Under the pieces are notes generated by a model. The model saw nothing but the letters and a program-made list of their open reading frames with translations, did no database searches and had not been told where the DNA came from. From Roseicyclus marinus (GTDB taxonomy: Bacteria; Pseudomonadota; Alphaproteobacteria; Rhodobacterales; Rhodobacteraceae), in contig NZ_AP027266.1 of the NCBI RefSeq assembly GCF_036322625.1, positions 3,475,001 through 3,539,000 of the forward strand: a DNA stretch of 64,000 nt. The letters run 5' to 3'. How positions within the stretch are numbered: the stretch's first letter is position 1; each line of letters opens with the position of its first letter. Shown here piece by piece: positions 55,010 through 63,994 of the stretch. The position numbers and the translations under genes are program-made.

Positions 55010-56185
55010 TCACCCTGTCCGGTCCTCGGCGCGGCAGTAGATCGCCAGTCCGATCAGGATCATCACCGCGATGATCGCGAACAGCGTGCCATAGGCCTCC
55101 ACCGGCGGACGGGTTTGGGACAGGGCGGCGAAGGTGGGGCCGGAGGCGAATTGCATCACCCCCGCCCCGCCCATTCCGAACAGGTTCAGAAGCGTCACCC
55201 CCCGTCCCGTCAGATGCGGGGGGCAAAAGCTGCGCCCGTGGCTGATGACGATGGGATAGGAGGCCCCCAGAAGGCCGATGGCCGCGAAAAGCGCGACGGA
55301 GGTCCAAAGCCCGGAGGGGGGCGCGATCCAGAAGGACAGGAGCAGGAGCGCCACCAGCCCGTTGCCGATGAGGATGGGCCGTTTGCGGCCTCCGAAGAGG
55401 CGGTCGGCGGGGCCATAGAGGAAATTGCCCGCCACCATAGCCAAGCCCATCACGAGCGTCGCCATGCCGATCCGTGACAGGTCGGCCCCGAAGATCTCGG
55501 TCACATAGGGGCTGATCCAGAGCCCGCGCAGGCCGGCGGCAGGCGCGTAGCAGACGAACATCATCGCCATAAGCGGCCAGAGCGCGGGCATTTTCACGAG
55601 GTCGAGGAGCGATCCCTTGGCCTCGCCCAAAGGCTTGGGCGGGTCGCGCACGAGCACCGCGATGGCCAGCGCCATGAGCGCGGTGAACCCCGCGAAGGCG
55701 CCCACCGTCTGCCGCCAGCCAAAGAGCTCGATCAGCGCGGCAAGGGGGGCTGCCGACAAGATGTTGCCCAGCGAGGACAGGCCCACCGTCACCCCCGCGA
55801 GCGTGCCGAAGACGGCGGGGGAAAACTGGCGGGCGTAGATGTAATAGGTCGACATCAGGATCGGGGCGCAGCCGATGCCGATGAGGATCATCGCCAGCGT
55901 GATGGCGCCCGGCCCCTCGGCCATGGCAAAGACCGCCGCCCCGCCCGCGCCCCCGACAAGGAACAGGACCGAGGCGGTGCGGCGCGGCCCGATCGTGTCG
56001 AGCGCCCAGCCCACGGGCAATTGCATCAGCGCGAAGGCCGCGAACCACAGCCCCGAGGCCCGCGCCAGATCGCCGGTCGTGGCCCCGATATCGGCCTGAA
56101 GCGCCGGGGCCAGCACCGCGAGAAAGGCGCGGTAGAACTGGCTGAGCGTATAGGCCACGACAAGAAACGCGATCCCGGCGCGCAT
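55010..56185 (-). CDS. MFS transporter
   Basis: A 391-residue, 12-helix permease. ALQADIGATTGDLARASGLW and GWALDTIGPRRT (a motif-A-like loop) are near the N-terminus. The ATG at 56185 is preferred because the upstream frame extends into the regulatory region. Its promoter region is shared with fbpA and contains the CCGATA palindrome (56256-56272). Iron-siderophore or sugar transport is possible, but the substrate is unknown. Confidence 0.85.
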   Translation of the reverse strand: MRAGIAFLVVAYTLSQFYRAFLAVLAPALQADIGATTGDLARASGLWFAAFALMQLPVGWALDTIGPRRTASVLFLVGGAGGAAVFAMAEGPGAITLAMILIGIGCAPILMSTYYIYARQFSPAVFGTLAGVTVGLSSLGNILSAAPLAALIELFGWRQTVGAFAGFTALMALAIAVLVRDPPKPLGEAKGSLLDLVKMPALWPLMAMMFVCYAPAAGLRGLWISPYVTEIFGADLSRIGMATLVMGLAMVAGNFLYGPADRLFGGRKRPILIGNGLVALLLLSFWIAPPSGLWTSVALFAAIGLLGASYPIVISHGRSFCPPHLTGRGVTLLNLFGMGGAGVMQFASGPTFAALSQTRPPVEAYGTLFAIIAVMILIGLAIYCRAEDRTG

Positions 56186-56255
56186 GGTGCCCCCTCTCTC
56201 CCGTGTTGGGAGGGTTCTGCACCGGGGGCGGGGCCGCGACAAGCGGGCGCGGTTT

Positions 56256-56272
56256 CCGATACTTTTTGTCGG
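56256..56272. promoter_or_regulatory. 17-bp palindrome between the MFS gene and fbpA
   Basis: CCGATA-ctttt-TGTCGG, one mismatch from the perfect palindrome CCGACA-ccttt-TGTCGG found upstream of fbpB (60791-60807). It lies 71 bases before the MFS start and 98 bases before fbpA. Shared by two iron-transport promoters. Confidence 0.6.
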
Positions 56273-56320
56273 GAATATTGACATGGGGTCGGAGATGCTG
56301 TTCAAGGGCGGCAACCCAGC

Positions 56321-56335
56321 TGAGTATTTCAGTCA
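56321..56335. promoter_or_regulatory. RirA-type iron box TGA-N9-TCA upstream of fbpA
   Basis: TGAGTATTTCAGTCA has the TGA-N9-TCA spacing of the iron-responsive operator of RirA in alphaproteobacteria. It is 34 bases before the fbpA ATG and directly before a -10-like TATGAT (56340-56345), where a bound repressor would block transcription. Assignment by motif only. Confidence 0.5.
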
Positions 56336-56369
56336 GGTATATGATTTGGACAACAACGGAGCCTCCTCC

Positions 56370-57389
56370 ATGACCCGGACTTTTGCCGCCCTGATGGGCA
56401 CCGCCATCGCGGTCTCGACGCTGACCGCCGCGCAGGCGCAGGAACTGAACCTCTATTCCTCGCGCCATTACGACACGGACGAGCGGCTTTATTCCGATTT
56501 CACCGAATTGACCGGCATCACGATCAACCGGATCGAAGGCAATGCCGACGAGCTGATCGCGCGGATGCAGGCCGAGGGCGAAAACAGCCCCGCCGATGTG
56601 TTTCTGACCGTCGACACCGTGCGGCTGGCCCGCGCGACCGAGATGGGGCTTTTGCAGCCGGTCGAGAGCGAGGTGCTGGAGGCGCGCATCCCCGCCTATC
56701 TGCAAGATGACGCCAACAACTGGTTCGCTTTCTCGCAGCGCGCGCGGATCATCTTTTACGACAAGACCGATGTGGCGAACCCGCCGCAGACCTACCAGGA
56801 CCTGGCGAATCCGGAATACGCGGGGATGGTCTGCATCCGGTCGTCGTCGAACGTCTATACCCAGAACATCACCGCGGCGCTGATCGCGCATCTGGGCGCC
56901 GAGGCGGTCGAGGATTGGGCGACGGCGGTCGTGGGCAATTTCGCCCGCGCGCCCCAGGGCGGCGACACCGACCAGCTGCGCGGCATCGCGTCGGGGGAAT
57001 GCGACATCTCGATGTCCAACACCTATTATTTCTCGCGCATCATCCGGGAAGGCGATGACCAGATCACGCCCGAGCAGCTGGCCAATATCGGCTGGGTGTT
57101 CCCCAACCAGAACGATCTGGGCGCGCATATGAACGTGTCGGGGGGCGGTGTGGCGGCCCATGCGCCGAACCGCGAGAATGCGATCGCTTTCCTTGAATAC
57201 CTCGCCTCCGACCAGGCGCAGCAGTATTTCTCGGCGGGCAACGACGAATACCCCGCCGTGCCGGGTGTGGGCCTGTCGCCGTCGGTTGCGGCGCTGGGGA
57301 TTTTCCGGCCCGACACGATCGATCTGAGCGATATCGCGGCCAATGTCGGGATGGCGGTCGAGGTGCTGAACAGCGCCGGTTGGGAATGA
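56370..57389 (+). CDS. fbpA: Periplasmic ferric-iron-binding protein
   Basis: A 339-residue solute-binding protein with signal peptide (cleavage near AQAQ). ELNLYSSRHYDTDERLYSDF is characteristic of FbpA/FutA-type iron-binding proteins, and SNTYYFSRI carries the paired tyrosines that bind ferric iron. It delivers iron to the permease FbpB. The ATG at 56370 has ACGGAG about nine bases upstream. A RirA-type box and -10-like TATGAT lie just upstream. Confidence 0.93.
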   Translation: MTRTFAALMGTAIAVSTLTAAQAQELNLYSSRHYDTDERLYSDFTELTGITINRIEGNADELIARMQAEGENSPADVFLTVDTVRLARATEMGLLQPVESEVLEARIPAYLQDDANNWFAFSQRARIIFYDKTDVANPPQTYQDLANPEYAGMVCIRSSSNVYTQNITAALIAHLGAEAVEDWATAVVGNFARAPQGGDTDQLRGIASGECDISMSNTYYFSRIIREGDDQITPEQLANIGWVFPNQNDLGAHMNVSGGGVAAHAPNRENAIAFLEYLASDQAQQYFSAGNDEYPAVPGVGLSPSVAALGIFRPDTIDLSDIAANVGMAVEVLNSAGWE

Positions 57390-57536
57390 TCCCGGCCATA
57401 TGGTGAGCCGGGAACGGGCGCCTTCGGGCGTCCGTTTCGTTTTGGGGGCTCGCCCCTGCAGGTGCTGCGGCTATGTTGCGGGGTCCGGTCCTTTGGCCCA
57501 TGAGGGCGCGGCAGAAGCGAGAGCGAGAGATCCCCG

Positions 57537-59006
57537 ATGAAATTCTGGACGGCGATTGCCCTGATACTTGTGCTGTCGGCTTTGGGCCTGACCTACGAGA
57601 TCGCGGCGGGCCGCGTGCTGGCCCCGTTTTTCGGCACCTCGCTGGTGACATGGACGGCCGTGATCGCCACGGTTCTGGCGGGCTTTTCGCTGGGCAATGC
57701 GCTGGGGGGCTTCATGGCCGAACGCGAGCGCGCGGTGGCGCTGAGGCAGGTGCGGGCGGTGCTGGTGGGCACGGCGGTGCTGGCCGCGCTGTCGCCCCTG
57801 ATCCTTGGGTTGATCTACAGTCTTGGGGCAAGGGGCACGGGGGGCATGCTGGTGAGCGTGATCGTCGCGTTTTTCCCGGCCTCTGTTCTGATCTCTGCGC
57901 CCTCGCCTTTGTTGGCGCGGCTGGCGGTGGAGGCGCGGCCGGGGCGCGAGGGGTCGTCGCTGGGCATGGTTCTGGCGGCGGGGTCGCTGGGGGCGATCCT
58001 GGGTGCGGTTCTGGCGGGCTTCGTGGCGCTGCCCTTTGCCGGGTCGGTGGCGACCTTCGCGGGGTGTGGGGCTGCGGCGCTCTTGTGCGTGCCGTTCCTG
58101 CGCGACCGGGGACAGGGCGGCGGCGAGGAGGGGGAAAAACCGTCGCTTGCGCCGCTCATCCCCATCGCGGCGCTGGTTCTGGGGAGTGCGGCGCTGGGCC
58201 CTGTCTGTCGCTACGAATCGGGTCTGTCCTGCATCGACATCACGCGGACGGGCGGTGTGATCAGCCTTTATTCCGACCGAACGCATCAGGCGGCGGAACC
58301 CGTCCCGCGGGCCGATGCCCCGGAGGATCTGGTCATTCCCTATACCCGCTGGATCTGGGCGCGGATGGATGCCGATCTGGGGGCTGCGCCATCGGTCCTG
58401 TTCGTAGGGGGCGGGGGCTATACCCTGCCGACACGATTGCTGGAAAGCCGACCCGAGGCGCAGGCCATCGCGGTGGAGATCGACCCGTTGATCACGGAGG
58501 TGGTGCGCCGGCATCTGCCGCGCGCCGCCGCGATGATCGCGGAAACGGGCTATGAGGCCGGGGTCGAGGGGCCGGGCGAGGGGGCCGCCCCCGGACGGTT
58601 GGGGATCGTCCATGCCGATGGGCGGGTCTATCTGAATGAAACGGTCCGCCGTTATGATGCGGCGGTGATGGATGCGTTTTCATCCGCTTCGGTGCCTGCG
58701 CATCTGGTCACGCGCGAGACCTTTGCCCGGTTGCGCGAGATCGTGACGGGACCTGTCTATGTGAACCTGATCGATGCGCCCGATGGGCCACTGGCGCGCG
58801 GCACCCATGCGATCCTGAGCGAGTTATACCCCCATGTCATCGCCGTGCGCGGGCCGGTCGGGCCGACGGGTCTGGGCAATGTGATGCTGGCCGCCTCGCC
58901 CGTGCCGCTGGACGCGTTGGAGGCATTGCCCGAGGGGTACGAGATGGCTGCGATTTCGCCCGCGCGGGCGTTCACGGATGATCGGGGCTGGGTGGGGTAT
59001 CGGTAG
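57537..59006 (+). CDS. Fused membrane / spermidine-synthase-like protein
   Basis: A 489-residue protein: about seven N-terminal membrane helices (TYEIAAGRVLAPFFGTSLVTW motif in helix one; residues 1-220) and a C-terminal spermidine-synthase-like Rossmann domain (PSVLFVGGGGYTLPTRLLES, AVEIDPLITEV, DAFSSASVPAHLVT). Such fusions are membrane-anchored aminopropyltransferase-like enzymes; many lack the residues for spermidine synthesis and the substrate is unknown. It lies between fbpA and fbpB. The TAG stop is inside a palindromic repeat. Confidence 0.86.
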   Translation: MKFWTAIALILVLSALGLTYEIAAGRVLAPFFGTSLVTWTAVIATVLAGFSLGNALGGFMAERERAVALRQVRAVLVGTAVLAALSPLILGLIYSLGARGTGGMLVSVIVAFFPASVLISAPSPLLARLAVEARPGREGSSLGMVLAAGSLGAILGAVLAGFVALPFAGSVATFAGCGAAALLCVPFLRDRGQGGGEEGEKPSLAPLIPIAALVLGSAALGPVCRYESGLSCIDITRTGGVISLYSDRTHQAAEPVPRADAPEDLVIPYTRWIWARMDADLGAAPSVLFVGGGGYTLPTRLLESRPEAQAIAVEIDPLITEVVRRHLPRAAAMIAETGYEAGVEGPGEGAAPGRLGIVHADGRVYLNETVRRYDAAVMDAFSSASVPAHLVTRETFARLREIVTGPVYVNLIDAPDGPLARGTHAILSELYPHVIAVRGPVGPTGLGNVMLAASPVPLDALEALPEGYEMAAISPARAFTDDRGWVGYR

Positions 59007-59077
59007 GGTGGGTGGAACCCACCGGTGCGCGTGAGCTTTGGTGGTTTGGGGTTTGGTGGGCAGATTGCCCACCCTAC
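59003..59077. repeat. REP-like palindrome between convergent genes, copy 2
   Basis: GTAGGGTGGGTGGAACCCACC (from 59003) begins and GGTGGGCAGATTGCCCACC ends the element, closed by CTAC (to 59077). It matches the copy at 37121-37175 in the terminal 23 bases with few changes. It contains the TAG stops of the spermidine-synthase-like gene (59004-59006) and of fbpB (CTA at 59074-59076). Confidence 0.85.
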
Positions 59078-60759
59078 GTCGTGCGTTGAGCCTGAGCCTG
59101 CGCGGCGTCGATGGCGTTGCGCATCGGGCGGCCCTCGCGGCCGATGGACCAGCACAGGATGGCGACGGGGATCAGCCCTACCGCGCCGATGACGAGGCTG
59201 GGCACCGCCGCCTCGGCCAGCCGTTCATCGGAGGCGAGGCGGTGGGCCTGCACCGCCAGCGTGTCGTAGTTGAAGGGCCGCAGGATCAGGGTGGCGGGCA
59301 ATTCCTTCATCACGTCGACGAAGACGATCAGGAGCGCGGTCAGGATCGAGGGTTGCAGGATCGGCACGTGGATGCGGCGCAGCATGGGGGCAGGCCCGTG
59401 GCCCAGCGTGCGGGCCACGGCATCCATGTTGGGGTTCACGGTCGCCAGCCCCGATTCGTAGGTGTTCAGCGCCACGGCCATGAAGCGGACCATGTAGGCC
59501 ATGATCATCAGCCAGATGGAGCCGGTGATCAAAAGCCCGGTGTCGATGCCGAAATTCGCCTCCATGAACCGGTCGAGCGCATTGTCGAAGGCGGCGAAGG
59601 GAAACAGAAGCCCCACCGCGATCACGCCGCCCGGCACGGCATAGCCAATGCCCGCGATGCGGAGCGCGGATTGGGAGGTCTTGGTCGGATGGAGCCGCGC
59701 GTTGAACCCCAGCGTGATGGCGGCGGCCACCGTCAATAGGGCGGCCATGGAAGCCAGCGTCAGCGAATGCTGCAAGAAGCCGAGGTAGCGGGGGGTGAAC
59801 AAGAGCTGGCTCGCCCCGGAGGCGAGGGTGAGCAAGATGCCGGTGGGCAGGAGAAAGCCGAAAAACACGGGCAGGCCGCAGATGGCGATGGCCCCCAAGG
59901 CGGCACGGCCGCGCAGCTGCACAGGCTCCATCCGTTCGAAGCGGCGGCCGGCGTCGTGGTGGCGCAGGTGGCGGCGCTGGCGGCGTTCGAGCGTGGCGAA
60001 GGTGAGCGCCACGACGAGAAGGCAGAGCGCCAGTTGCGCCGCCGCCCCCCGGTCGAAGAGGCCGAACCAGCTGACATAGATGCCGGTGGCAAAGGTCTGA
60101 ACGCCGAAATAGGCGACGGTCCCGTAATCGGCGAGCGTTTCCATCAGCGCGAGCAGCACGCCGCCCGCGATGGCGGGGCGTGCCACGGGGACAGAGACGC
60201 GGAAAAACGCGCCCCATGGCCCCTGACCCAGCGTGCGCGCGGCGATATAGGCCGTTGCCGATTGCCGCAGGAAAGCCGCCCGCGCGAGCAGGTAGACGTA
60301 AGGATAGAGGACGAGGATCAGCATCGCCGCCGCGCCGCCCAGGCTTCGGATTTCGGGGAACCAATAGTCGCGCGGCCCCCAGCCGGTCAGATCGCGCAGC
60401 GTCGATTGCACCCAGCCGGGATGGTCGAGCAGATCGGTATAGGCATAGGCCAGCACATAGGCCGGAAAGGTCAGCGGCAGGGCCAGCGCGATTTCAAAGA
60501 GCCGCCGCCCCGGAAAGCGGGTGGCGGTGACAAGCCATGCGGTCGAGGTGCCGATGAGTGCCGTGCCGATGCCCACGATCACCACCAGCAGCGCCGTGGT
60601 GCCCGCGTAGCGCGGCAGGACCGATCCGGCGAGGCCCGACAGCGTGCCGATGCCGCCGGTCAGGGCGGCGATGGCCACGGCGGCCATCGGCAGGATGCAG
60701 ATCGCGGCGGCCCCCCATGCAAGGGCGGACAGGCGGTGGATGCGGGCGCTTTGGGCCAT
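59074..60759 (-). CDS. fbpB: Ferric-iron ABC transporter permease (fused two-domain)
   Basis: A 561-residue inner membrane permease with two tandem BPD-type domains and about twelve helices, typical of FbpB/FutB/SfuB. The EAA-like loops are AYIAARTLGQGPWGAFFRVS (first half) and AVARTLGHGPAPMLRRIHVP (second half). The ATG at 60759 has no strong ribosome site. A 17-bp palindrome lies 32 bases upstream. The ATPase FbpC is not encoded nearby, so the transporter must borrow or encode it elsewhere. Confidence 0.9.
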   Translation of the reverse strand: MAQSARIHRLSALAWGAAAICILPMAAVAIAALTGGIGTLSGLAGSVLPRYAGTTALLVVIVGIGTALIGTSTAWLVTATRFPGRRLFEIALALPLTFPAYVLAYAYTDLLDHPGWVQSTLRDLTGWGPRDYWFPEIRSLGGAAAMLILVLYPYVYLLARAAFLRQSATAYIAARTLGQGPWGAFFRVSVPVARPAIAGGVLLALMETLADYGTVAYFGVQTFATGIYVSWFGLFDRGAAAQLALCLLVVALTFATLERRQRRHLRHHDAGRRFERMEPVQLRGRAALGAIAICGLPVFFGFLLPTGILLTLASGASQLLFTPRYLGFLQHSLTLASMAALLTVAAAITLGFNARLHPTKTSQSALRIAGIGYAVPGGVIAVGLLFPFAAFDNALDRFMEANFGIDTGLLITGSIWLMIMAYMVRFMAVALNTYESGLATVNPNMDAVARTLGHGPAPMLRRIHVPILQPSILTALLIVFVDVMKELPATLILRPFNYDTLAVQAHRLASDERLAEAAVPSLVIGAVGLIPVAILCWSIGREGRPMRNAIDAAQAQAQRTT

Positions 60760-60790
60760 GGGCGGGAATGCTTTCGGGCGGTCCTTCAAT

Positions 60791-60807
60791 CCGACACCTT
60801 TTGTCGG
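60791..60807. promoter_or_regulatory. 17-bp perfect palindrome upstream of fbpB
   Basis: CCGACA-ccttt-TGTCGG with perfect 6-bp arms, 32 bases before the fbpB ATG and 97 bases before the divergent arsR-arsC fusion. The sister site is at 56256-56272, between the MFS gene and fbpA. Confidence 0.6.
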
Positions 60808-60903
60808 GATTTGCCGTGAATGCAAGCGACCGGGGCGAAAGCGGGCGGCTCTGTCGCAAAAGCTTCACTTGAGCGCGGTGCATTATTCGGTACTTCGAGA
60901 AAT

Positions 60904-61743
60904 ATGGAAATAACACTCACAGATCGATTCGCCGCCCTCAGCCATCCGGCCCGTCTGGATGTCGTGCAATTGCTCATCCGCCGCTACCCCGACCGGGTTC
61001 CGGCGGGCGAGATCGCCGAGGTTCTGGGGCTGAAGCCCAATACGCTGAGCGCCTACCTGGCCGATCTGATGCAGGCCGGGCTGATCACGCGCGACCGGCT
61101 TGGCACATCGCTGCGTTACGGGGCCGACATGGCTGGCCTCAGCGCGATGACCGACGGCCTGTTGCGCGAGTGTTGCAGAGGGCGTGCAGACCTGTGCGCG
61201 GCCCTACCCCTCGATGCCCCTGACGGAGACCGCATCATGCCCCATGACCGCTACAAGGTCCTGTTCATCTGCACCGGCAATTCGGCCCGGTCGATCTTTG
61301 CCGAGACGCTGTTGCGCGAGATGGCGGGCGACCGGTTCGAGGTGTTTTCCGCCGGAACCCAGCCGCAATCGGCGCTGAACCCGATGGCGGTGGAGATGCT
61401 GCGGCTGAAGGGGCACGAGACCTCGGGCCTGCGGTCCAAGAACCTGTCCGAGTTCCAGGGCGTGGGCGCGCCGGTGTTCGATTTCGTCTTTACCGTCTGC
61501 GACCGCGCCGCGAACGAGGCCTGCCCGCCCTGGCCCGGTCAGCCGATGTCGGCGCATTGGTCGACGCCCGACCCGGTGAAGGCGCAAGGCACCGAGGCGG
61601 AGCGGATGCTGGCCTTTCAAAGCGCCTACGGGATGCTGCGCAACCGCATCCTCGCCTTTACCGCGCTGCCGCTGGGCACGCTGGACCGGATCTCGCTGCA
61701 ACGCGCGCTGGACGGGATCGCGGGCGCGGAGGGCGCGGCATGA
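60904..61743 (+). CDS. ArsR-ArsC fusion: arsenic repressor plus arsenate reductase
   Basis: A 279-residue fusion. Residues 1-100 are a winged-helix ArsR domain ([36 protein letters not shown]) with Cys90, Cys91 and Cys98 that may bind arsenite, an arrangement like the atypical C-terminal site of Acidithiobacillus ArsR. Residues 115-279 are a low-molecular-weight-phosphatase-type ArsC: CTGNSAR (Cys123-Arg129, CX5R). It would reduce arsenate and control the operon. The ATG at 60904 lies next to AT-rich DNA; the stop overlaps the next start (ATGA). Confidence 0.9.
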   Translation: MEITLTDRFAALSHPARLDVVQLLIRRYPDRVPAGEIAEVLGLKPNTLSAYLADLMQAGLITRDRLGTSLRYGADMAGLSAMTDGLLRECCRGRADLCAALPLDAPDGDRIMPHDRYKVLFICTGNSARSIFAETLLREMAGDRFEVFSAGTQPQSALNPMAVEMLRLKGHETSGLRSKNLSEFQGVGAPVFDFVFTVCDRAANEACPPWPGQPMSAHWSTPDPVKAQGTEAERMLAFQSAYGMLRNRILAFTALPLGTLDRISLQRALDGIAGAEGAA

Positions 61744-62738
61744 CCACCTATGCGCTGAACGGGTTGGGCCGGATCGGAAAGCTGGCCCTGCGGCCGCTGC
61801 TGGAGCGGGGGGCGAAGATCGCCTGGATCAACGACGCGGTGGGCGATCCGGCGATGCATGCGCATCTGTTGGAATTCGACACGGTGCATGGGCGGTGGCG
61901 GGCGGATATTTCGGCCGATGACGACGCCATCACCATCGACGGTGTGCGCCTGCCGGTGTTGTGCGAACGCGACCCGGCCAAGCTGCCGCTGGACGGCGTG
62001 GACGTCGTGATCGACTGCACGGGCGTGTTCAAGACGGCGGCGAAGATCCAGCCCTATTTCGACGCGGGCGTGAAGCGCGTGGTCGTCAGCGCCCCGGTCA
62101 AGGACGGGGGGGCGGCCAATATCGTCTATGGCGTGAACCACGACATCTATGACCCGAGCCAGCATCGGATCGTGACGGCGGCAAGCTGCACGACCAATTG
62201 CCTGGCCCCGGTGGTCAAGGTCATCCACGAGGCGCTGGGGATCAAGCATGGCTCGATCACCACGATCCATGACGTGACGAATACGCAGACCATCGTGGAC
62301 CGCCCGGCCAAGGATCTGCGCCGCGCAAGGTCGGCGTTGAACAGCCTGATCCCCACCACCACGGGCAGCGCCACGGCGATCACGCTGATCTACCCCGAGC
62401 TCAAAGGAAAGCTGAACGGTCATGCCGTGCGGGTGCCGCTGCTCAATGCCTCGATCACCGATTGCGTCTTCGAGGTGGAGCGCGCGACGACGGCGGAGGA
62501 GGTCAACGCGCTGTTCAAGGCGGCGGCGGAGGGTCCGCTGGCCGGTATCCTCGGCTACGAGGAGCGGCCGCTGGTCAGTGCCGATTACACCAATGACACG
62601 CGGTCGGGCATCGTGGATGCGCCGAGCACGATGGTGGTGAACGGGACGCAGGTGAAGATCTACGCCTGGTATGACAACGAGATGGGCTATGCCCATCGGC
62701 TGGTCGATGTCGCCCTGATGGTGGGTGCGGCCCCGTGA
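61740..62738 (+). CDS. Glyceraldehyde-3-phosphate dehydrogenase of the arsenate operon
   Basis: A 332-residue type [18 protein letters not shown] (NAD loop), the catalytic Cys150 in SCTTNC, and [13 protein letters not shown] are present. In ars operons GAPDH uses arsenate in place of phosphate to form 1-arseno-3-phosphoglycerate, which ArsJ exports. It overlaps the ArsR-ArsC gene by four bases and arsJ by four bases (GTGA), giving coupled translation. A role in central glycolysis is less likely because of this setting. Confidence 0.93.
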   Translation: MTTYALNGLGRIGKLALRPLLERGAKIAWINDAVGDPAMHAHLLEFDTVHGRWRADISADDDAITIDGVRLPVLCERDPAKLPLDGVDVVIDCTGVFKTAAKIQPYFDAGVKRVVVSAPVKDGGAANIVYGVNHDIYDPSQHRIVTAASCTTNCLAPVVKVIHEALGIKHGSITTIHDVTNTQTIVDRPAKDLRRARSALNSLIPTTTGSATAITLIYPELKGKLNGHAVRVPLLNASITDCVFEVERATTAEEVNALFKAAAEGPLAGILGYEERPLVSADYTNDTRSGIVDAPSTMVVNGTQVKIYAWYDNEMGYAHRLVDVALMVGAAP

Positions 62739-63994
62739 CCGACACCGCGCGCCCGCAAGGTTTCGCCGCCTATGTGGCGGTGACGGCGGCCTATTGGGCC
62801 TTCATGCTGACCGATGGCGCGCTCAGGATGCTGGTCTTGCTGCATTTCCATACGCTGGGCTTTTCCCCGGTGCAGCTGGCCTACCTGTTTCTTCTATATG
62901 AATTGGCGGGGATCGTGACGAACCTGTCGGCGGGCTGGATCGCGGCGCGGTTCGGGCTGACCACGACGCTTTATGCGGGGCTGGGGGTGCAGATCGTGGC
63001 GCTGATCGCGCTGGCGCAGCTGGACCCCGGCTGGGGCATCGCCGCCTCGGTCGCCTTTGTCATGGTCGTGCAGGGGTTGTCGGGCGTGGCCAAGGACCTG
63101 GCCAAGATGTCGTCGAAATCGGCGGTCAAGCTCTTGGCGCCTGCGCAGGGCGGGGCGCTGTTTCGCTGGGTTGCGGTGCTGACCGGGTCCAAGAACGCGG
63201 TGAAGGGGTTGGGCTTCCTCCTCGGGGCGGCGATGCTCGCCCTCGTCGGCTTTGTCGGATCGGTTCTGGCGATGGCGGCGGTTCTGGCGTTGATCCTGAT
63301 CGTGATCGCATGGCGGATGCCGCCGGGCCTGCCCATGGGGCGCAAGGGCGCGAAATTCACCGAGGTCTTTTCCAAATCCGCCAATGTGAACTGGCTGTCG
63401 GCGGCGCGCGTGTTCCTGTTCGGGGCGCGGGATGTCTGGTTCGTCGTCGGCATCCCGATCTATTTCTACGCGGTCCTGTCGGATGGCACGGTGGCGGGCA
63501 ACCGCGCGGCCTTTTTCATGATCGGGAGTTTCATGGCCTTCTGGATCATCCTGTATGGCGCGGTCCAGGCCTCGGCCCCGCGCATCCTGCGCGCCGAGAC
63601 GCGGGGCGATGCGGCACTGATCGGGCAGGCCTGGATCTGGGCCGGGGGGTTGGCCTTTCTGCCCGCGGCGCTGGCGCTGTTGGTCTGGGGGGCGGGGGCG
63701 CCCGCGCCATGGCTGACGGCGGTTGTGGTCGGGGGTCTATTGGTCTTTGGCGCGGTTTTCGCGGTGAATTCGGCGCTGCATTCCTACCTGATCCTGGCCT
63801 TCACCAAGGCGGAACGGGTCACGATGGATGTGGGGTTCTACTACATGGCCAATGCGGCGGGGCGGCTGATCGGGACGCTGTTGTCGGGCCTGTCCTACCA
63901 GCTGGGGGGCCTGCCCGCCTGTCTTGGCACGGCGGCCGTGATGCTGGGTTTGAGCGCGCTGGCCGCCCGCAATCTTGATGCGCGCGCGCGTTAA
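62735..63994 (+). CDS. arsJ: Organoarsenical efflux permease ArsJ
   Basis: A 419-residue MFS permease that exports 1-arseno-3-phosphoglycerate. [20 protein letters not shown] near the N-terminus and [20 protein letters not shown] in the middle are the ArsJ hallmarks; about twelve helices. GTG start overlapping the GAPDH stop. With the upstream GAPDH and ArsR-ArsC fusion it gives a complete arsenate resistance system without ArsB or ACR3. Confidence 0.93.
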   Translation: MTDTARPQGFAAYVAVTAAYWAFMLTDGALRMLVLLHFHTLGFSPVQLAYLFLLYELAGIVTNLSAGWIAARFGLTTTLYAGLGVQIVALIALAQLDPGWGIAASVAFVMVVQGLSGVAKDLAKMSSKSAVKLLAPAQGGALFRWVAVLTGSKNAVKGLGFLLGAAMLALVGFVGSVLAMAAVLALILIVIAWRMPPGLPMGRKGAKFTEVFSKSANVNWLSAARVFLFGARDVWFVVGIPIYFYAVLSDGTVAGNRAAFFMIGSFMAFWIILYGAVQASAPRILRAETRGDAALIGQAWIWAGGLAFLPAALALLVWGAGAPAPWLTAVVVGGLLVFGAVFAVNSALHSYLILAFTKAERVTMDVGFYYMANAAGRLIGTLLSGLSYQLGGLPACLGTAAVMLGLSALAARNLDARAR

